This document shows, one piece after another, positions 31,919 to 40,943 of a stretch of 64,000 bases of DNA. A program made the translations under genes and the position numbers. This DNA comes from JACDBZ01 sp036262075. GTDB lineage: Bacteria > Chloroflexota > Limnocylindria > QHBO01. The notes under the pieces are model-generated. The model was not told where the DNA came from and searched no databases. It saw only the letters and a program-made list of their open reading frames with translations. How positions within the stretch are numbered: position 1 is the stretch's first letter; the number at the start of each line of letters is the position of its first letter. The stretch is from the NCBI GenBank assembly GCA_036262075.1, contig DATAJO010000011.1:28033-92032 (forward strand), read 5' to 3'.

Positions 31919-33754
31919 GTGCCGAATAGGGATCGCTTCGCGGACCTGCGAGGCCCGGAAGACCAGATCAACGTCATTCACGAGGCTGAGCTGCGCGACG
32001 GCGTCCTCGAGCGGTACAGCCAGGCGCCACTCGGCCGCGACGCCGTCAGCTCGGCCAAGTTCGAGCGCAAGAAGGCCGAGGACGAGGCCGCGCCGGCGCG
32101 CCGGCCATCGGCCAAGGACAAGATCCACCCGCTGCTCGCGGCCCGCCTGCGGCGTCGCGGGAAGGAGCGTATCGAGCGGGTCATCGTGACGTACCGCGAC
32201 GACTTCGAGATCCCGCGCTTTCCCGAGCCCGATCTCGACCAGCCGCGCGATTGCTGCGACAACGAGCGAGCGCTCGACAGGGCCGATGCACTGGTCAAGG
32301 AGATCGAGGCCGTTCGAGAGCGCGGCTACGCGCCGCTCGAGCGTCGGCTCGCCCAGCTCGAGGCCGTCGTCGAGGATCGGTTCTGGCTCATCAAGGCGCT
32401 CGAGGTCCAGATGCCGCTCGGCGCGGTCGAGCGGCTGGTGGCCGACGAGGAGGTGCTCTACGTCGAGCCGGTCGAGACCCAGGATGCCCCACCGCAGGAC
32501 GACGTCGTCGACGGTCGGGCCAGCATCGTGTCCGACCCGTACTTCAACATCGGTCTGACGTCGGGATGGATCGGCCTGCTCGACACGGGCGTGCGGCGGA
32601 CGCACGTCCTCTTCAACTCGCCCTCGCACATCGACTTCATGCGTGACTGCGTGAACGGCGGCGCCAACTGCAACACCGGTTCGGCGCTGAACCCGAACGA
32701 CGACTGCTGGGACCACGGCACCTCGAGCGCGGCGATCATCACCGGCAACGGGCGGCAGGGGAACGCGTTCCGCGGGGTGACCGGCATCACGCTCGACAGC
32801 TGGAAGGTCTATCCCAGCTCCACGAACCCGACGACCGGCGCGTGCAACGGCTTCCTGAACACGACGGCCGCGGTGCGCGGTTTCGAGAACGCGGTACGGG
32901 TCCTCGACCGGGTGATCGTGGCGGAGATGCAGGGATCCGGCGACGATCGCAGCGCCATCGCCGTGGCGGCCGACAACGCCTTCGACGCCGGAGCGGTCGT
33001 CATCGCCGCGAACGGGAACAACGGCCCCGCGGCCTCGACCGTCAACTGCCCGGCCAATGCCCACAGGGCCATCGGTGTGGGGGCCTTCGACGTCGAGACC
33101 GGGATCCAGTACGACGACCAGAGCCGCGGCCCCGTGCCCGACAACCGGTTCAAGCCCGACATCCAGGCACCGACGAACACGAACACCGCGAGCAACGCAT
33201 CGGACACGGCGCGGCAGAACTTCAGCGGCACGAGCGGCGCGACGCCGTACGCGGCCGGAGCCGCCGCGCTGCTGCGCAACTGGCTGCGCGGCCCGAGCGG
33301 GTCGATCGACCCGGGGCAGGTGTACGCCCAGCTCATCCTGTCCGGCCAGGACACCTACCCGTTCGACAACACGGCCGGCGCCGGACCGATCCAGCTGCCC
33401 ACGAACGGGTGGGCGTGGTGGGGCAAGACGAGCGTCGGGAACGGGCAGACGATCGACATCCCGATCACCATCAGCGCCCGCTACGCGAACACGCTCGACG
33501 CGGCACTGTGGTGGCCCGAGGGCGGTGTGCGGATCCTCGGGTTCCTCATCGACTGGCACAGCGACGTCGATCTGCACCTCGTCGACCCGTCCGGGGCGAC
33601 GCGCGCCTGGAGCCTCTCGATTCCGAGCGTGTTCGAGCGTTGCCGCGTCGCCGGCCGCGTCGCGACCGGGACGTGGAAGCTTCGGATCCGCGGTTACCGG
33701 GTCCCGGTCTCGTCCACTACCGTGTACTGGGCCGCACATGTGAGGACGAGCTGA
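31919..33754 (+). CDS. Subtilisin-like (S8) serine protease without signal peptide
   Basis: 611 residues. Catalytic triad: Asp in GWIGLLDTGVRRTH, His in CWDHGTSSAAIITG, Ser in FSGTSGATPYAAGAA; oxyanion Asn in VIAANGNNGPAAS. The N-terminal 200 residues are charged (FERKKAEDEAAPARR, LAARLRRRGKERIERV) with a propeptide-like LIKALEVQMPLGAVERLVAD and VLYVEPVE. There is no signal peptide or membrane helix, so it is cytosolic or exported by another route. A C-terminal beta domain (IDIPITISARYANTLDAALW, DWHSDVDLHLVDPSGA) resembles P-domains. GGAG seven bases before GTG. A peptidase gene cluster follows. Confidence 0.88.
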   Translation: MPNRDRFADLRGPEDQINVIHEAELRDGVLERYSQAPLGRDAVSSAKFERKKAEDEAAPARRPSAKDKIHPLLAARLRRRGKERIERVIVTYRDDFEIPRFPEPDLDQPRDCCDNERALDRADALVKEIEAVRERGYAPLERRLAQLEAVVEDRFWLIKALEVQMPLGAVERLVADEEVLYVEPVETQDAPPQDDVVDGRASIVSDPYFNIGLTSGWIGLLDTGVRRTHVLFNSPSHIDFMRDCVNGGANCNTGSALNPNDDCWDHGTSSAAIITGNGRQGNAFRGVTGITLDSWKVYPSSTNPTTGACNGFLNTTAAVRGFENAVRVLDRVIVAEMQGSGDDRSAIAVAADNAFDAGAVVIAANGNNGPAASTVNCPANAHRAIGVGAFDVETGIQYDDQSRGPVPDNRFKPDIQAPTNTNTASNASDTARQNFSGTSGATPYAAGAAALLRNWLRGPSGSIDPGQVYAQLILSGQDTYPFDNTAGAGPIQLPTNGWAWWGKTSVGNGQTIDIPITISARYANTLDAALWWPEGGVRILGFLIDWHSDVDLHLVDPSGATRAWSLSIPSVFERCRVAGRVATGTWKLRIRGYRVPVSSTTVYWAAHVRTS

Positions 33755-34041
33755 GCACCGACTGGTACGGCGAGCGCCCCGAGCCCGAGGAGCGGATTCG
33801 GGGCATCGTCCGCCGCCGTGAGACGGGACCGACGCCCGGGGGCCGCGACCGCCTGCCCTTCGCCCTCGCGCGTGCGGGGTCCGACGACCTGCCCATCTAC
33901 GGACCGGCGGCCGAGCCGGCCCTCGCCGCCGTGGTCGATCGGGCCGTGGAGGTCGCCGGCAAGGTCGTCCGACGGGGCGAGCGCGGCGTCGAGCTCTGGG
34001 TGGCCGGCGGGTCGGCCGTCCGGCGCATTCCGGAGGGCTAG
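33751..34041 (+). CDS. Small protein following the subtilase, start uncertain
   Basis: About 96 residues, STDWYGERPEPEERIRGIVR to GSAVRRIPEG, in a frame with extremely GC-rich third positions, which supports coding. No ATG, GTG or TTG opens it; CTG at 33751, after AGGACGAG and inside the subtilase stop region, is the best candidate. The C-terminal half (PALAAVVDRAVEVAGKVVRR) is helical. It may be a protease inhibitor or chaperone for the subtilase. Its TAG shares CTAG with the stop of the opposite SARP gene. Confidence 0.5.
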   Translation: MSTDWYGERPEPEERIRGIVRRRETGPTPGGRDRLPFALARAGSDDLPIYGPAAEPALAAVVDRAVEVAGKVVRRGERGVELWVAGGSAVRRIPEG

Positions 34042-34727
34042 CGCGACCCGGCCGAGACGAGCTCCTGGAGCGTCGTCGACGGCGGGACCCCGACCTCCTC
34101 GATCATGAGGCGCTCGCATCGGCGCAGCTGACGGATCGCCTCGGCGACGTTGCCTTCCGCAAGGTGCACCTTGATGACGGCGCGGTGCGCCGACTCGCGC
34201 AACGGGTCGGTGGCGAGGGCGGCCAGGGCGGCGAGCACCGCGTCACCCCAGCGACCGGCGCCGGCGAGCCGATCGGCCATCGATTCGAGCGCATGCAGGC
34301 GCAGCTGACGGAAGCGCTCGCGCTCGTCCTGGACCCAGTCGTCGTACCAGTCGGGTAGCAGCTCGCCGTCCAGGGCCGCCGACGCCGTGTCGCAGTCCGC
34401 ATCGGTCTCCGTGCCCGTCAGCCAGCGATGGGCGACGGCATCGGCCTCCCACACATCGACGCGCACGGCGCCCGCGAGCTCGACCGTGCCGTTGTGCCCC
34501 TCGACGAGCGGCAGGCCTCGACTGCGCAGCCGCCACAGCACCGACCGAAGGTTGGCCGCTGCCCGGTCGTCGGAGGTGTCGAGCCACAGCATGCCCGCCG
34601 CATACGTGCGCAGGAGTGGATGGCGCTTCAGGGCGAGGAGGGCAAGCAGGCGCTGGGCGGGATGCGGGAGGTCGATCGGCCGCCCGTCCACGACGAGCCC
34701 GAACGAGTCGAGGAGGTGGAGCTCCAC
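34038..34727 (-). CDS. SARP/BTAD-type transcriptional regulator
   Basis: 229 residues. OmpR-like DNA-binding domain (VELHLLDSFGLVVDGRPIDL, PAQRLLALLALKRHPLLRTY, ANLRSVLWRLR) followed by a bacterial transcriptional activation domain of helical repeats (ERERFRQLRLHALESMADRL, GDAVLAALAALATDPLRESA, HRAVIKVHLAEGN). The GTG at 34727 matches the usual SARP beginning; the open frame extends to 34808 with unlikely residues. Placed between, and divergent from, the protease cluster genes, so it is a candidate activator of 35065-38426. Confidence 0.82.
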   Translation of the reverse strand: MELHLLDSFGLVVDGRPIDLPHPAQRLLALLALKRHPLLRTYAAGMLWLDTSDDRAAANLRSVLWRLRSRGLPLVEGHNGTVELAGAVRVDVWEADAVAHRWLTGTETDADCDTASAALDGELLPDWYDDWVQDERERFRQLRLHALESMADRLAGAGRWGDAVLAALAALATDPLRESAHRAVIKVHLAEGNVAEAIRQLRRCERLMIEEVGVPPSTTLQELVSAGSR

Positions 34728-35064
34728 GCTCGGGGAGGGTGCGGGTCGCCTCGATGCTCGATTCGAGTGGTTGCCCGCGTGTGGGCGCGCCACGGGGTAC
34801 ACGGCCACGGCCTGTTCCGCCTGCTCGGTCAGCGTGCTTCGTCCGTGGGCTCGGACTCGTTCACCCTACGCCCGAGGTCAAGTCCCACTCGACCGTGGTC
34901 CTTTCGGCGGACCGCATGGCAGCCGACGTCGCGGTAACGCGGGGACGTACGACGCGGAGATGCGCGGGCGACGCCGCCGCCACGATCCGGACATGCCGCG
35001 CACGACGGGCGGATGACGTGGCTGGTCGACGATGCCCTGATCCGAACCACGAGGCATCACGGTC

Positions 35065-37227
35065 ATGGCTGAGGCGAAGGCACGCTCGATCTCCGGCCGG
35101 CTCGAGCTGGTCGGACGCAAGCCCGACGAGGTGGCGCCGAGCCTGGCGCTCTTCATCGTCGGACGGGACGGAAAGCGGCTGGCGACCGCGCGGGTGGCCG
35201 AGGACGGGTCGTTCACCATGCCCGCCCGGGCCCGCGATCCGGGTGCTCGCGTGCTCATTGGCCCGGCCGACGCCGATCCCGATGAGGGCGCCGCGCGGTT
35301 CGTCAGCTATCGGCTGGGGGACTTCGAGCGCCTCGTCGAGCTCGGGACGATCGGGCTGCCGGAGGACCGATGGCGGCCGATCCTGTACTGGCACTGCGTC
35401 AGCGGATCGGTCCGGCGCTGCTTCCCGTATCCGCACTGGCTCGACGAGATCCGCGTGCGGGGCGTCTCGCTCGGGACGGCGTCGATCCGGAGCCTCTCGC
35501 CGGTCTCGCCCGCCTGGATCCTCTACCCGTGGCGATGCAGCACCGTGTGCCAGGGGCTGGTCGAGGTCTATCGGCGCACCTGCTGCTGCGAGCCACCGAT
35601 CATCTGGCCCGAGCTCGACCCGCCGGTCCTGTGGCCGGATGATCCGCCGATCCCGATCCCGGATCCGCCGTGGCCGATCCCGTGGCCACCCGACCCCGAG
35701 CCCGGCCCGTTCCCCGGCCCGGGTCCCGGACCCGACCCGGTTCCGTTCGCCGCCCTCGAGGGGGTCGCGACGTCGGGCACGCTCGACGTCCGCAAGCTCA
35801 ACGCCGAGCGGGACGCGGTCGCGCTGCGCGCGCTGAAGGGGCCGGCGCTCGCCGAGTACATCCGCCTGCGGCCGTATCTCTGGTGTCACTGCGGCGGCGC
35901 CACGAAGGTCGCCCAGGGCCTGGTGGCCGACGACGGCAGCTTCTCGATCTGCTGGCCCGGCTGGCCGATCTTCCCGGCGCCCGGCTGCCGGGTCGAGTAC
36001 GCCTACAAGGTCTCGCAGTCGATCGACGGCACCAACGTCACGATCTACGACGGCGTGGCGGCGAACCAGTGGTTCGGCGCCGGGGAGACGCCGACGCTGA
36101 CGTCCTACAGCCCGTGGGCAAAGACGTGCGTCGGCGATCCGGACATCCCGGGCACGGGCGACGCGATCGTCCTCCTCCACGAGATCGGCGCCACCGAGAG
36201 CCACCGCCTGGCGTCGCCGGCGCAGGACAGCCCCACGAGCGTCACGACGCCGAGCGCGAACTCCGGGCTCCTCGATCCGTCAACCACCGATGGGCCCGGC
36301 GTGAACCGCAACCTCGGCGGCAGCCTCGGCCTGCGCTACTTCTTCAGCAGCGGCGTGAAGGGCATCGGCGGCCGGTTCTTCCGCGTCCAGGTCGCGCCGG
36401 CCAACGAGTTCGGGGACCCCGACGGGGCCTGGGCCACGGTGCCCGTCCCGGTATGGACGGCCTGGCGATGGAACGGCAGCGGCTGGGTGCGCTCCCAGCA
36501 CGCCCTCGGACCTAACGCCGACGGGCTGTACGTCATCCCGTACGCCGACGTCGACCTGCTCGACCCGCTCGAGGAGTGGGATCCGGACCAGTACCACGCC
36601 GTGCTGGACACCACGCAGCACGCCAACCGGCGCCACCTCATCAGGATCGAGGTGTTCGACGCGGCCGGGAACCAGATCAAGCCGAACGGGGCGACCGGTC
36701 CCGGGACGGCGCGCAACTTCCGCTTCGGCCTGTGGCGCATCCCGGCCGGGCCACCCGACGACGTGCCGTTCTCGGCGCTCACCCACCTGCTGTGGTGGGA
36801 CAACCGTCCGGCGGTGGCGAAGATCGAGGCCATCCTCCTGGGCGGAGTCCCGAGCTCGGAGACCTGCCAGTTCCTGGAGAGCAGCGATCCGAACGCCGGC
36901 GTGTCGTTCCATATCCGCGCCTACCACCCGAACCCGAACCCGTCCGGCACGCCGCTCTTCCTGCGCGGCTACTCGCTCGGCGTGCGGAAGGGCCTCGGCG
37001 GGCCGTCGACGTCGTTCGTCAGCGCCTATGGCGAGGTCGGGGAGCCGCCGGGCGCTGCGGCCACCACGCCGTCGAAGGCACTGGCCGAGCTGCTCGGCGC
37101 CGACGCGAAGTGCGCCTTCTCCGCGCGCCTCCACGCGGGCGTGAAGACGACCAACGGCAGCGGGACGCTCCTGCATCTCGATGCCGAGGAAACGGCCGCC
37201 TTCGCGGCCGAGATCACGGGGAGCTGA
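35065..37227 (+). CDS. Large Cys-, Pro- and Trp-rich multidomain protein of unknown function
   Basis: 720 residues, unrecognised. The N-terminal 90 residues (ISGRLELVGRKPDEVAPSLA, TARVAEDGSFTMPA) look like a carboxypeptidase-regulatory/transthyretin beta sandwich. A Cys-rich zone follows (HCVSGSVRRC, RCSTVC, RTCCCEPP). Residues 176-228 are a Pro/Asp/Trp spacer (DPPIPIPDPPWPIPWPPDPE). A second beta domain starts with LRPYLWCHCGGATKVAQGLV. The C-terminal 300 residues include VTIYDGVAANQWFGAG and VRKGLGGPSTSFVSAYGEVG. No signal peptide. The 3-nt gap to the metalloprotease gene means co-expression. Possibly a structural or adhesive partner of the proteases. Confidence 0.65.
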   Translation: MAEAKARSISGRLELVGRKPDEVAPSLALFIVGRDGKRLATARVAEDGSFTMPARARDPGARVLIGPADADPDEGAARFVSYRLGDFERLVELGTIGLPEDRWRPILYWHCVSGSVRRCFPYPHWLDEIRVRGVSLGTASIRSLSPVSPAWILYPWRCSTVCQGLVEVYRRTCCCEPPIIWPELDPPVLWPDDPPIPIPDPPWPIPWPPDPEPGPFPGPGPGPDPVPFAALEGVATSGTLDVRKLNAERDAVALRALKGPALAEYIRLRPYLWCHCGGATKVAQGLVADDGSFSICWPGWPIFPAPGCRVEYAYKVSQSIDGTNVTIYDGVAANQWFGAGETPTLTSYSPWAKTCVGDPDIPGTGDAIVLLHEIGATESHRLASPAQDSPTSVTTPSANSGLLDPSTTDGPGVNRNLGGSLGLRYFFSSGVKGIGGRFFRVQVAPANEFGDPDGAWATVPVPVWTAWRWNGSGWVRSQHALGPNADGLYVIPYADVDLLDPLEEWDPDQYHAVLDTTQHANRRHLIRIEVFDAAGNQIKPNGATGPGTARNFRFGLWRIPAGPPDDVPFSALTHLLWWDNRPAVAKIEAILLGGVPSSETCQFLESSDPNAGVSFHIRAYHPNPNPSGTPLFLRGYSLGVRKGLGGPSTSFVSAYGEVGEPPGAAATTPSKALAELLGADAKCAFSARLHAGVKTTNGSGTLLHLDAEETAAFAAEITGS

Positions 37228-37230
37228 CCG

Positions 37231-38262
37231 ATGCTGCGGGTATGCACCTGGGTCGCCGACACGATCGAGCAGGTCGTCGAGCGGGTCATCGAGCTGATCA
37301 CGACACAGATTCAGCAGGTCTGCCGCACGGTCACCGAGCAGATCGAGGAGTGGCAGAAGCGCTTCGAGCAGCGCTGCGAGGAGGTGAAGAAGAAGGTCTG
37401 CGAGTGGCTGCCCTGGCCACTCGACGACATCTGCGGCTGGGTGACCGAGACCGTCTGCAAGTTCGTCGAGGTGTGGGTGAAGGTGGTCACCACAATCATC
37501 CGCACCATCTGCGAGACGGTCGTCTCGATCATCCGGGTCTTCATCCGGATCCCGGTGACGATCGTGCTGACGATCATGCGGATCGTCTGCTTCGTCATCG
37601 ACTTCATCGTCAACTGGGTGAAGATCATCGTCTCGATCTTCATCGGCCTGCCCGAGTTCCTCCTCTGCCTGCTCGGGCTCCGGATCCGGAAGAACCTGCA
37701 CGTCTGCGTGACGATCCTGGCGGGGCCGCGCGCCAAGCCGGTCGTCGACGACGCGCAGGCGAGCGCGGTGCTCGCCGAGGCCGCGCGGATCATCTCCGAC
37801 CGATTCAACGTGCGGGTCCGCGAGCATGGCCGGCGGGTCATCCGGGTTCCCGAATCGCGGCTGACCGTCAACGCCTGCGATGCCAGCCAGCTCTTCTCGT
37901 CGGAGGCGTTCGAGCTCTCCACCGAGGGCGGCAAGGGACGACCGTTCGGCGACCTGCTCGGGTGCGCCGATGACGTCTTCGACGTGGCCCACGAGATCAT
38001 CGGCAACGTGCTCAACGTCATCTTCATCCGCGACATCGTCGAGGGTGACGACGTCGGCTGCCACATCCCGGGCACGAACTACGTGATCGTGGACGCCACG
38101 GCGACCGGTCGCGTCCTCGCCCACGAGTACGGGCACGCCGGCGACCTCTGGCACGTGGGCGACGGCGACAACCTCATGTTCCACGCCCCGAGCGACGACC
38201 GCGTGAAGGCCTGGCAGCAGTGCATCTTCCGGCGGTCGCGGTTCGTGGTGTATGCGCCATGA
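37231..38262 (+). CDS. Metzincin-like zinc metalloprotease with Cys-rich hydrophobic N-terminus
   Basis: 343 residues. The C-terminal site VLAHEYGHAGDLWH fits the metzincin consensus HExxHxxGxxH except Asp for Gly, and NLMFHAP looks like the Met-turn. The N-terminal 150 residues are exceptional: alternating Val/Ile/Trp with regularly spaced Cys (VCRTVTEQIEEWQKRFEQRC, VCEWLPWPLDDICGW, ETVCKFVEVWVKVVTTII), amphipathic rather than plainly transmembrane. There is no signal peptide. GGAG seven bases before ATG. It is coupled downstream by ATGA to a 55-residue membrane protein. A pore- or membrane-inserting delivery domain for the protease is a speculation worth testing. Confidence 0.72.
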   Translation: MLRVCTWVADTIEQVVERVIELITTQIQQVCRTVTEQIEEWQKRFEQRCEEVKKKVCEWLPWPLDDICGWVTETVCKFVEVWVKVVTTIIRTICETVVSIIRVFIRIPVTIVLTIMRIVCFVIDFIVNWVKIIVSIFIGLPEFLLCLLGLRIRKNLHVCVTILAGPRAKPVVDDAQASAVLAEAARIISDRFNVRVREHGRRVIRVPESRLTVNACDASQLFSSEAFELSTEGGKGRPFGDLLGCADDVFDVAHEIIGNVLNVIFIRDIVEGDDVGCHIPGTNYVIVDATATGRVLAHEYGHAGDLWHVGDGDNLMFHAPSDDRVKAWQQCIFRRSRFVVYAP

Positions 38263-38426
38263 GCCGCTCGTCGCCTTCGACCGCCGACCGCTCGGCCGAG
38301 GGTCCGTGCGCGCGCTGCATCATCGGCGCCGTCATCGGGTCCGCGGTCGCGGCGGGCATGCTGTTCCTCACGATCCGGGCCGTCGCCGCCGTGGCGCGGA
38401 GGCGGCCCGGCTCTCACGAGGATTGA
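38259..38426 (+). CDS. Small single-pass membrane protein
   Basis: 55 residues: MSRSSPSTADRSAEGPCARC, then hydrophobic IIGAVIGSAVAAGMLFLTIR and a basic end. ATG overlaps the metalloprotease stop (ATGA). Possibly an anchor for or regulator of the protease. Confidence 0.55.
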   Translation: MSRSSPSTADRSAEGPCARCIIGAVIGSAVAAGMLFLTIRAVAAVARRRPGSHED

Positions 38427-38452
38427 CAGGCAAGTAACGACTTGCCTATGCT
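38423..38452 (+). promoter_or_regulatory. Promoter and operator of ArsR-VOC operon
   Basis: TTGACA at 38423-38428, 18-nt spacer, TATGCT at 38447-38452, then 6 nt to the GTG at 38459. The spacer contains the perfect inverted repeat AGGCAAGT-AACG-ACTTGCCT (38428-38447), the likely ArsR operator. A leaderless message is implied. Confidence 0.78.
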
Positions 38453-38458
38453 CGGCGC

Positions 38459-38746
38459 GTGGGTGACCTGTATCGGGCACTTGCCGATCCGACGCGACGG
38501 GCGATCCTCGACGAGCTGACCGAGCGCGACGACCAGACGCTGTTCGAGATCTGCGGCCGGCTCGCGATGAAGCACGGCGTCGGGGCCACGCGGCAGGCGA
38601 TCAGCCAGCACCTCGACGTGCTCGAGGACGCGGGGCTCGTCCGCACGCGGCGAGCGGGCCGATACAAGTTCCACTCGATCGACACGTCGCCGCTGCGCGA
38701 GATCGGCGAGCGATGGCCAATGGACCGAGGAGAGAAGCACCGATGA
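38459..38746 (+). CDS. ArsR-family repressor
   Basis: 95 residues: LYRALADPTRRAILDELTER, QTLFEICGRLAMKHGVGATR, QAISQHLDVLEDAGLVRTRR and wing AGRYKFHSID. It belongs to the non-metal ArsR class associated with VOC or SRPBCC partners. Its GTG start has no Shine-Dalgarno sequence. The operator lies between -35 and -10. Stop overlaps the VOC gene as ATGA. Confidence 0.9.
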   Translation: MGDLYRALADPTRRAILDELTERDDQTLFEICGRLAMKHGVGATRQAISQHLDVLEDAGLVRTRRAGRYKFHSIDTSPLREIGERWPMDRGEKHR

Positions 38747-39135
38747 GGATCACCGTCACCAGCGTGTTCGTCGACGACCAGGACAAGGCGCTCGCGTTCT
38801 ACACCGACACGCTCGGGTTCCTGAAGAAGACCGATGTCCCGGCCGGCGCCGCACGCTGGCTGACGGTCGTCTCGCCCGAGGCGCCGGATGGCGTCGAGCT
38901 GCTCCTCGAGCCGAACCAGCACCCGGCCGCCCAGGCGTACCAGCAGGCGCTCGTGGCCGATGGGATCCCCGCCACCTCGTTCACCGTCGACGACGTCCAG
39001 GCCGAGTACGACCGCCTGACCGGGCTCGGGGTCACGTTCACCCAGCCGCCGACGAACATGGGCCCGGTGACGACGGCTGTGCTCGACGACACGTGCGGCA
39101 ACCTCATCCAGCTCGCCTCCGCGCCGGCCGCCTGA
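38743..39135 (+). CDS. VOC family protein under ArsR control
   Basis: 130 residues. MRITVTSVFVDDQDKALAFY and TDTLGFLKKTDVP at the start, WLTVVSPEAPDGVELLLEPN in the middle, and GPVTTAVLDDTCGNLIQLA at the end, with Asn instead of the usual Glu in the C-terminal metal site. Probably glyoxalase or dioxygenase-like binding function. The ribosome site GAGGAGAG lies before ATG. Unrelated in detail to the VOC gene at 9853. Confidence 0.88.
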   Translation: MRITVTSVFVDDQDKALAFYTDTLGFLKKTDVPAGAARWLTVVSPEAPDGVELLLEPNQHPAAQAYQQALVADGIPATSFTVDDVQAEYDRLTGLGVTFTQPPTNMGPVTTAVLDDTCGNLIQLASAPAA

Positions 39136-39153
39136 GCGTGGCGTGCGTGAGCC

Positions 39154-39420
39154 CTACGCGGGCTGACGCACCTCGACGCTCAGCCCGAACAGCTGGGGAT
39201 CGGCCATCAGCGCGGTGGCCGCGCGCTTCCCGAGCGTGGCGAGCGACGCCGCCAGGGCAGCGCGCGGCGTCGCGCCGATCCCGACCTCCGGCTCACCGCC
39301 GAAGTCGGCGACCGCCAGCCAGCGGCCGTCGAGCTGCCGCAGGCGGATATCGGCCTCGATGCCGAGCTGCTCGCAGCACAGCCGCGCGTTCACGCTCACC
39401 AGCCGTGGTCCGTTGTCCAT
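39154..39420 (-). CDS. Small hypothetical protein
   Basis: 88 residues: VSVNARLCCEQLGIEADIRL, LDGRWLAVADFGGEPEVGIG, ATPRAALAASLATLGKRAAT. Looks like a compact alpha/beta protein, with codon use like its neighbours. CATCCT lies 6 nt before the ATG. Function unknown; it may share the promoter region with the divergent phosphorylase gene. Confidence 0.6.
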   Translation of the reverse strand: MDNGPRLVSVNARLCCEQLGIEADIRLRQLDGRWLAVADFGGEPEVGIGATPRAALAASLATLGKRAATALMADPQLFGLSVEVRQPA

Positions 39421-39482
39421 GGCGCGAGGATGCGCATCGGTCGTGACAGCTCTTCGGTCGCGATCGGGACTACCCTCGACGG

Positions 39483-40943
39483 GTGACCGATGCGCGCGAG
39501 ATCGCCCCGCGACCGCAGCTGCTGACCTACCCGGACTCCCTGGGCGGCAACCTGCCGGCCATCGCCGCACTGCTCGAGGGACCGCTGGCCGGGGCGTTCA
39601 CCGGCGCCCATATCCTGCCGCCGTTCCCCTCGTCGGGCGACCGGGGCTTCGCGCCGATCACGTACGCCGAGATCGACCCGCGCTTCGGGACGTGGGCCGA
39701 TATCGAGCGCATCGGCCGCACCCACGACGTCGTGCTCGACGTGATGATCAACCACCTCTCGCGGCAGAGCCCCGAGTTCCGTGACTTCGCGCGCCGGGGT
39801 CGCGCATCGGCCTACGCGGACCTGTTCATCACCCTCGACAAGGTCTGGCCCGATGGCAAGGTGCCGCCCGAGGACCTCGCCCGCATCTTCCTGCGCCGAC
39901 CGGTCGACCCGTTCACGAAGGTCGAGATCGAGGAGACGGGCGAGACCGAAACGGTATGGGCGACGTTCGGCACCGCCGACTGGTCGGAGCAGATCGACCT
40001 CGACGTGCGGTCGCCCGCGACCCGCGAGCTCATCACCTCGTGGCTGCGCGGCTTCGCCGAGCACCGCGTGCGCATCGTGCGGCTGGACGCCATCGGCTAC
40101 GTCATCAAGAAGCCCGGCACGTCGTGCTTCATGGTCGAGCCCGAGATCTGGGAGTTCATCGGCTGGATCACCGACGTGGCGGCCCGGCACGGCCTCGCCG
40201 TCCTGCCCGAGGTGCACGACCGATACACCACCCACCAGCGCCTGACCGCCCACGGCGCGTGGACCTACGACTTCGTCCAGCCCGGACTCGTGCTCGACAC
40301 GTTCCGGACCGGCGATCCGCGACGCCTGGCGGAGCACCTGGCCCGCTCACCGCATCGGCAGTTCACGATGCTCGACTGCCACGACGGGATCCCGATCCGG
40401 CCCGACCTCGACGGCATCCTTCCGCCCGATGACATGCGGGCCCTCGCCGACCACGCCATCGCCCGCGGCGGCAACGTGAGCCGCATCCTGTCGCCCGCCC
40501 ACGCCGGCGACGTCGACGTCCACCAGCTGAACATCACCTACCGCGCCGCGCTCGACGGCGACGACGACCGGACGGTCGCCGCCCGCGCGATCCAGCTCTT
40601 CTCGCGCGGGGTGCCGCAGGTCTACTACGTCGGGCTGCTCGCCGGCGACAACGACCCCGATGCCGTGCGCGCCACCGGCGACGGTCGCGAGATCAACCGC
40701 CACAACTACACCGATGCGGAGATCGCGGCCGCGCTGGACCGCGACGTCGTCCAGCGCCTGCTCCGGCTCGTTCGGCTGCGGAACACCCATCCCGCGTTCG
40801 CGGGCGAGCTCAGCGTCGAGGCCGATGCGAGCGTGCTGCGCCAGACGTGGACGCACGGCCGCGAGAAGCTCGCGCTCGAGGTGGAGCCGGCGACCGGGCT
40901 CGCCCGTATCCGCGAGGGCGCGGGTCAACCCGCGCCCGTCTAG
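39483..40943 (+). CDS. Sucrose phosphorylase-like GH13 enzyme
   Basis: 486 residues, GH13 subfamily 18 type. Start LLTYPDSLGGNLPAIAALLE and HILPPFPSSGDRGFAPITYA are diagnostic for sucrose and glucosylglycerate phosphorylases. Catalytic residues are D202 in RLDAIGY, E243 in LPEVHD and D301 in LDCHDGI. The loop IDLDVRSPATRELITSWLRG is conserved. It reversibly splits a glucoside with phosphate to glucose-1-phosphate; whether sucrose or glucosylglycerate is the substrate cannot be told here. GTG start, TACCCT 6 nt upstream. Its TAG shares CTAG with the opposite gene. Confidence 0.88.
   Translation: MTDAREIAPRPQLLTYPDSLGGNLPAIAALLEGPLAGAFTGAHILPPFPSSGDRGFAPITYAEIDPRFGTWADIERIGRTHDVVLDVMINHLSRQSPEFRDFARRGRASAYADLFITLDKVWPDGKVPPEDLARIFLRRPVDPFTKVEIEETGETETVWATFGTADWSEQIDLDVRSPATRELITSWLRGFAEHRVRIVRLDAIGYVIKKPGTSCFMVEPEIWEFIGWITDVAARHGLAVLPEVHDRYTTHQRLTAHGAWTYDFVQPGLVLDTFRTGDPRRLAEHLARSPHRQFTMLDCHDGIPIRPDLDGILPPDDMRALADHAIARGGNVSRILSPAHAGDVDVHQLNITYRAALDGDDDRTVAARAIQLFSRGVPQVYYVGLLAGDNDPDAVRATGDGREINRHNYTDAEIAAALDRDVVQRLLRLVRLRNTHPAFAGELSVEADASVLRQTWTHGREKLALEVEPATGLARIREGAGQPAPV

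Noticed and set aside
31196..33739. 847-codon minus-strand frame opposite the subtilase
   Set aside because: The plus strand has the complete S8 triad; the antisense translation is charged and repetitive with no domain.
34728..34808. 27-residue N-terminal extension of the SARP regulator
   Set aside because: Residues are Pro/Arg/His-rich without similarity; SARP proteins normally start close to the first beta strand.
36280..38184. 634-codon minus-strand frame opposite the metzincin and 720-residue genes
   Set aside because: Shadow frame full of Asp/Arg/His runs; the plus strand has ribosome sites, coupling and the HExxH motif.
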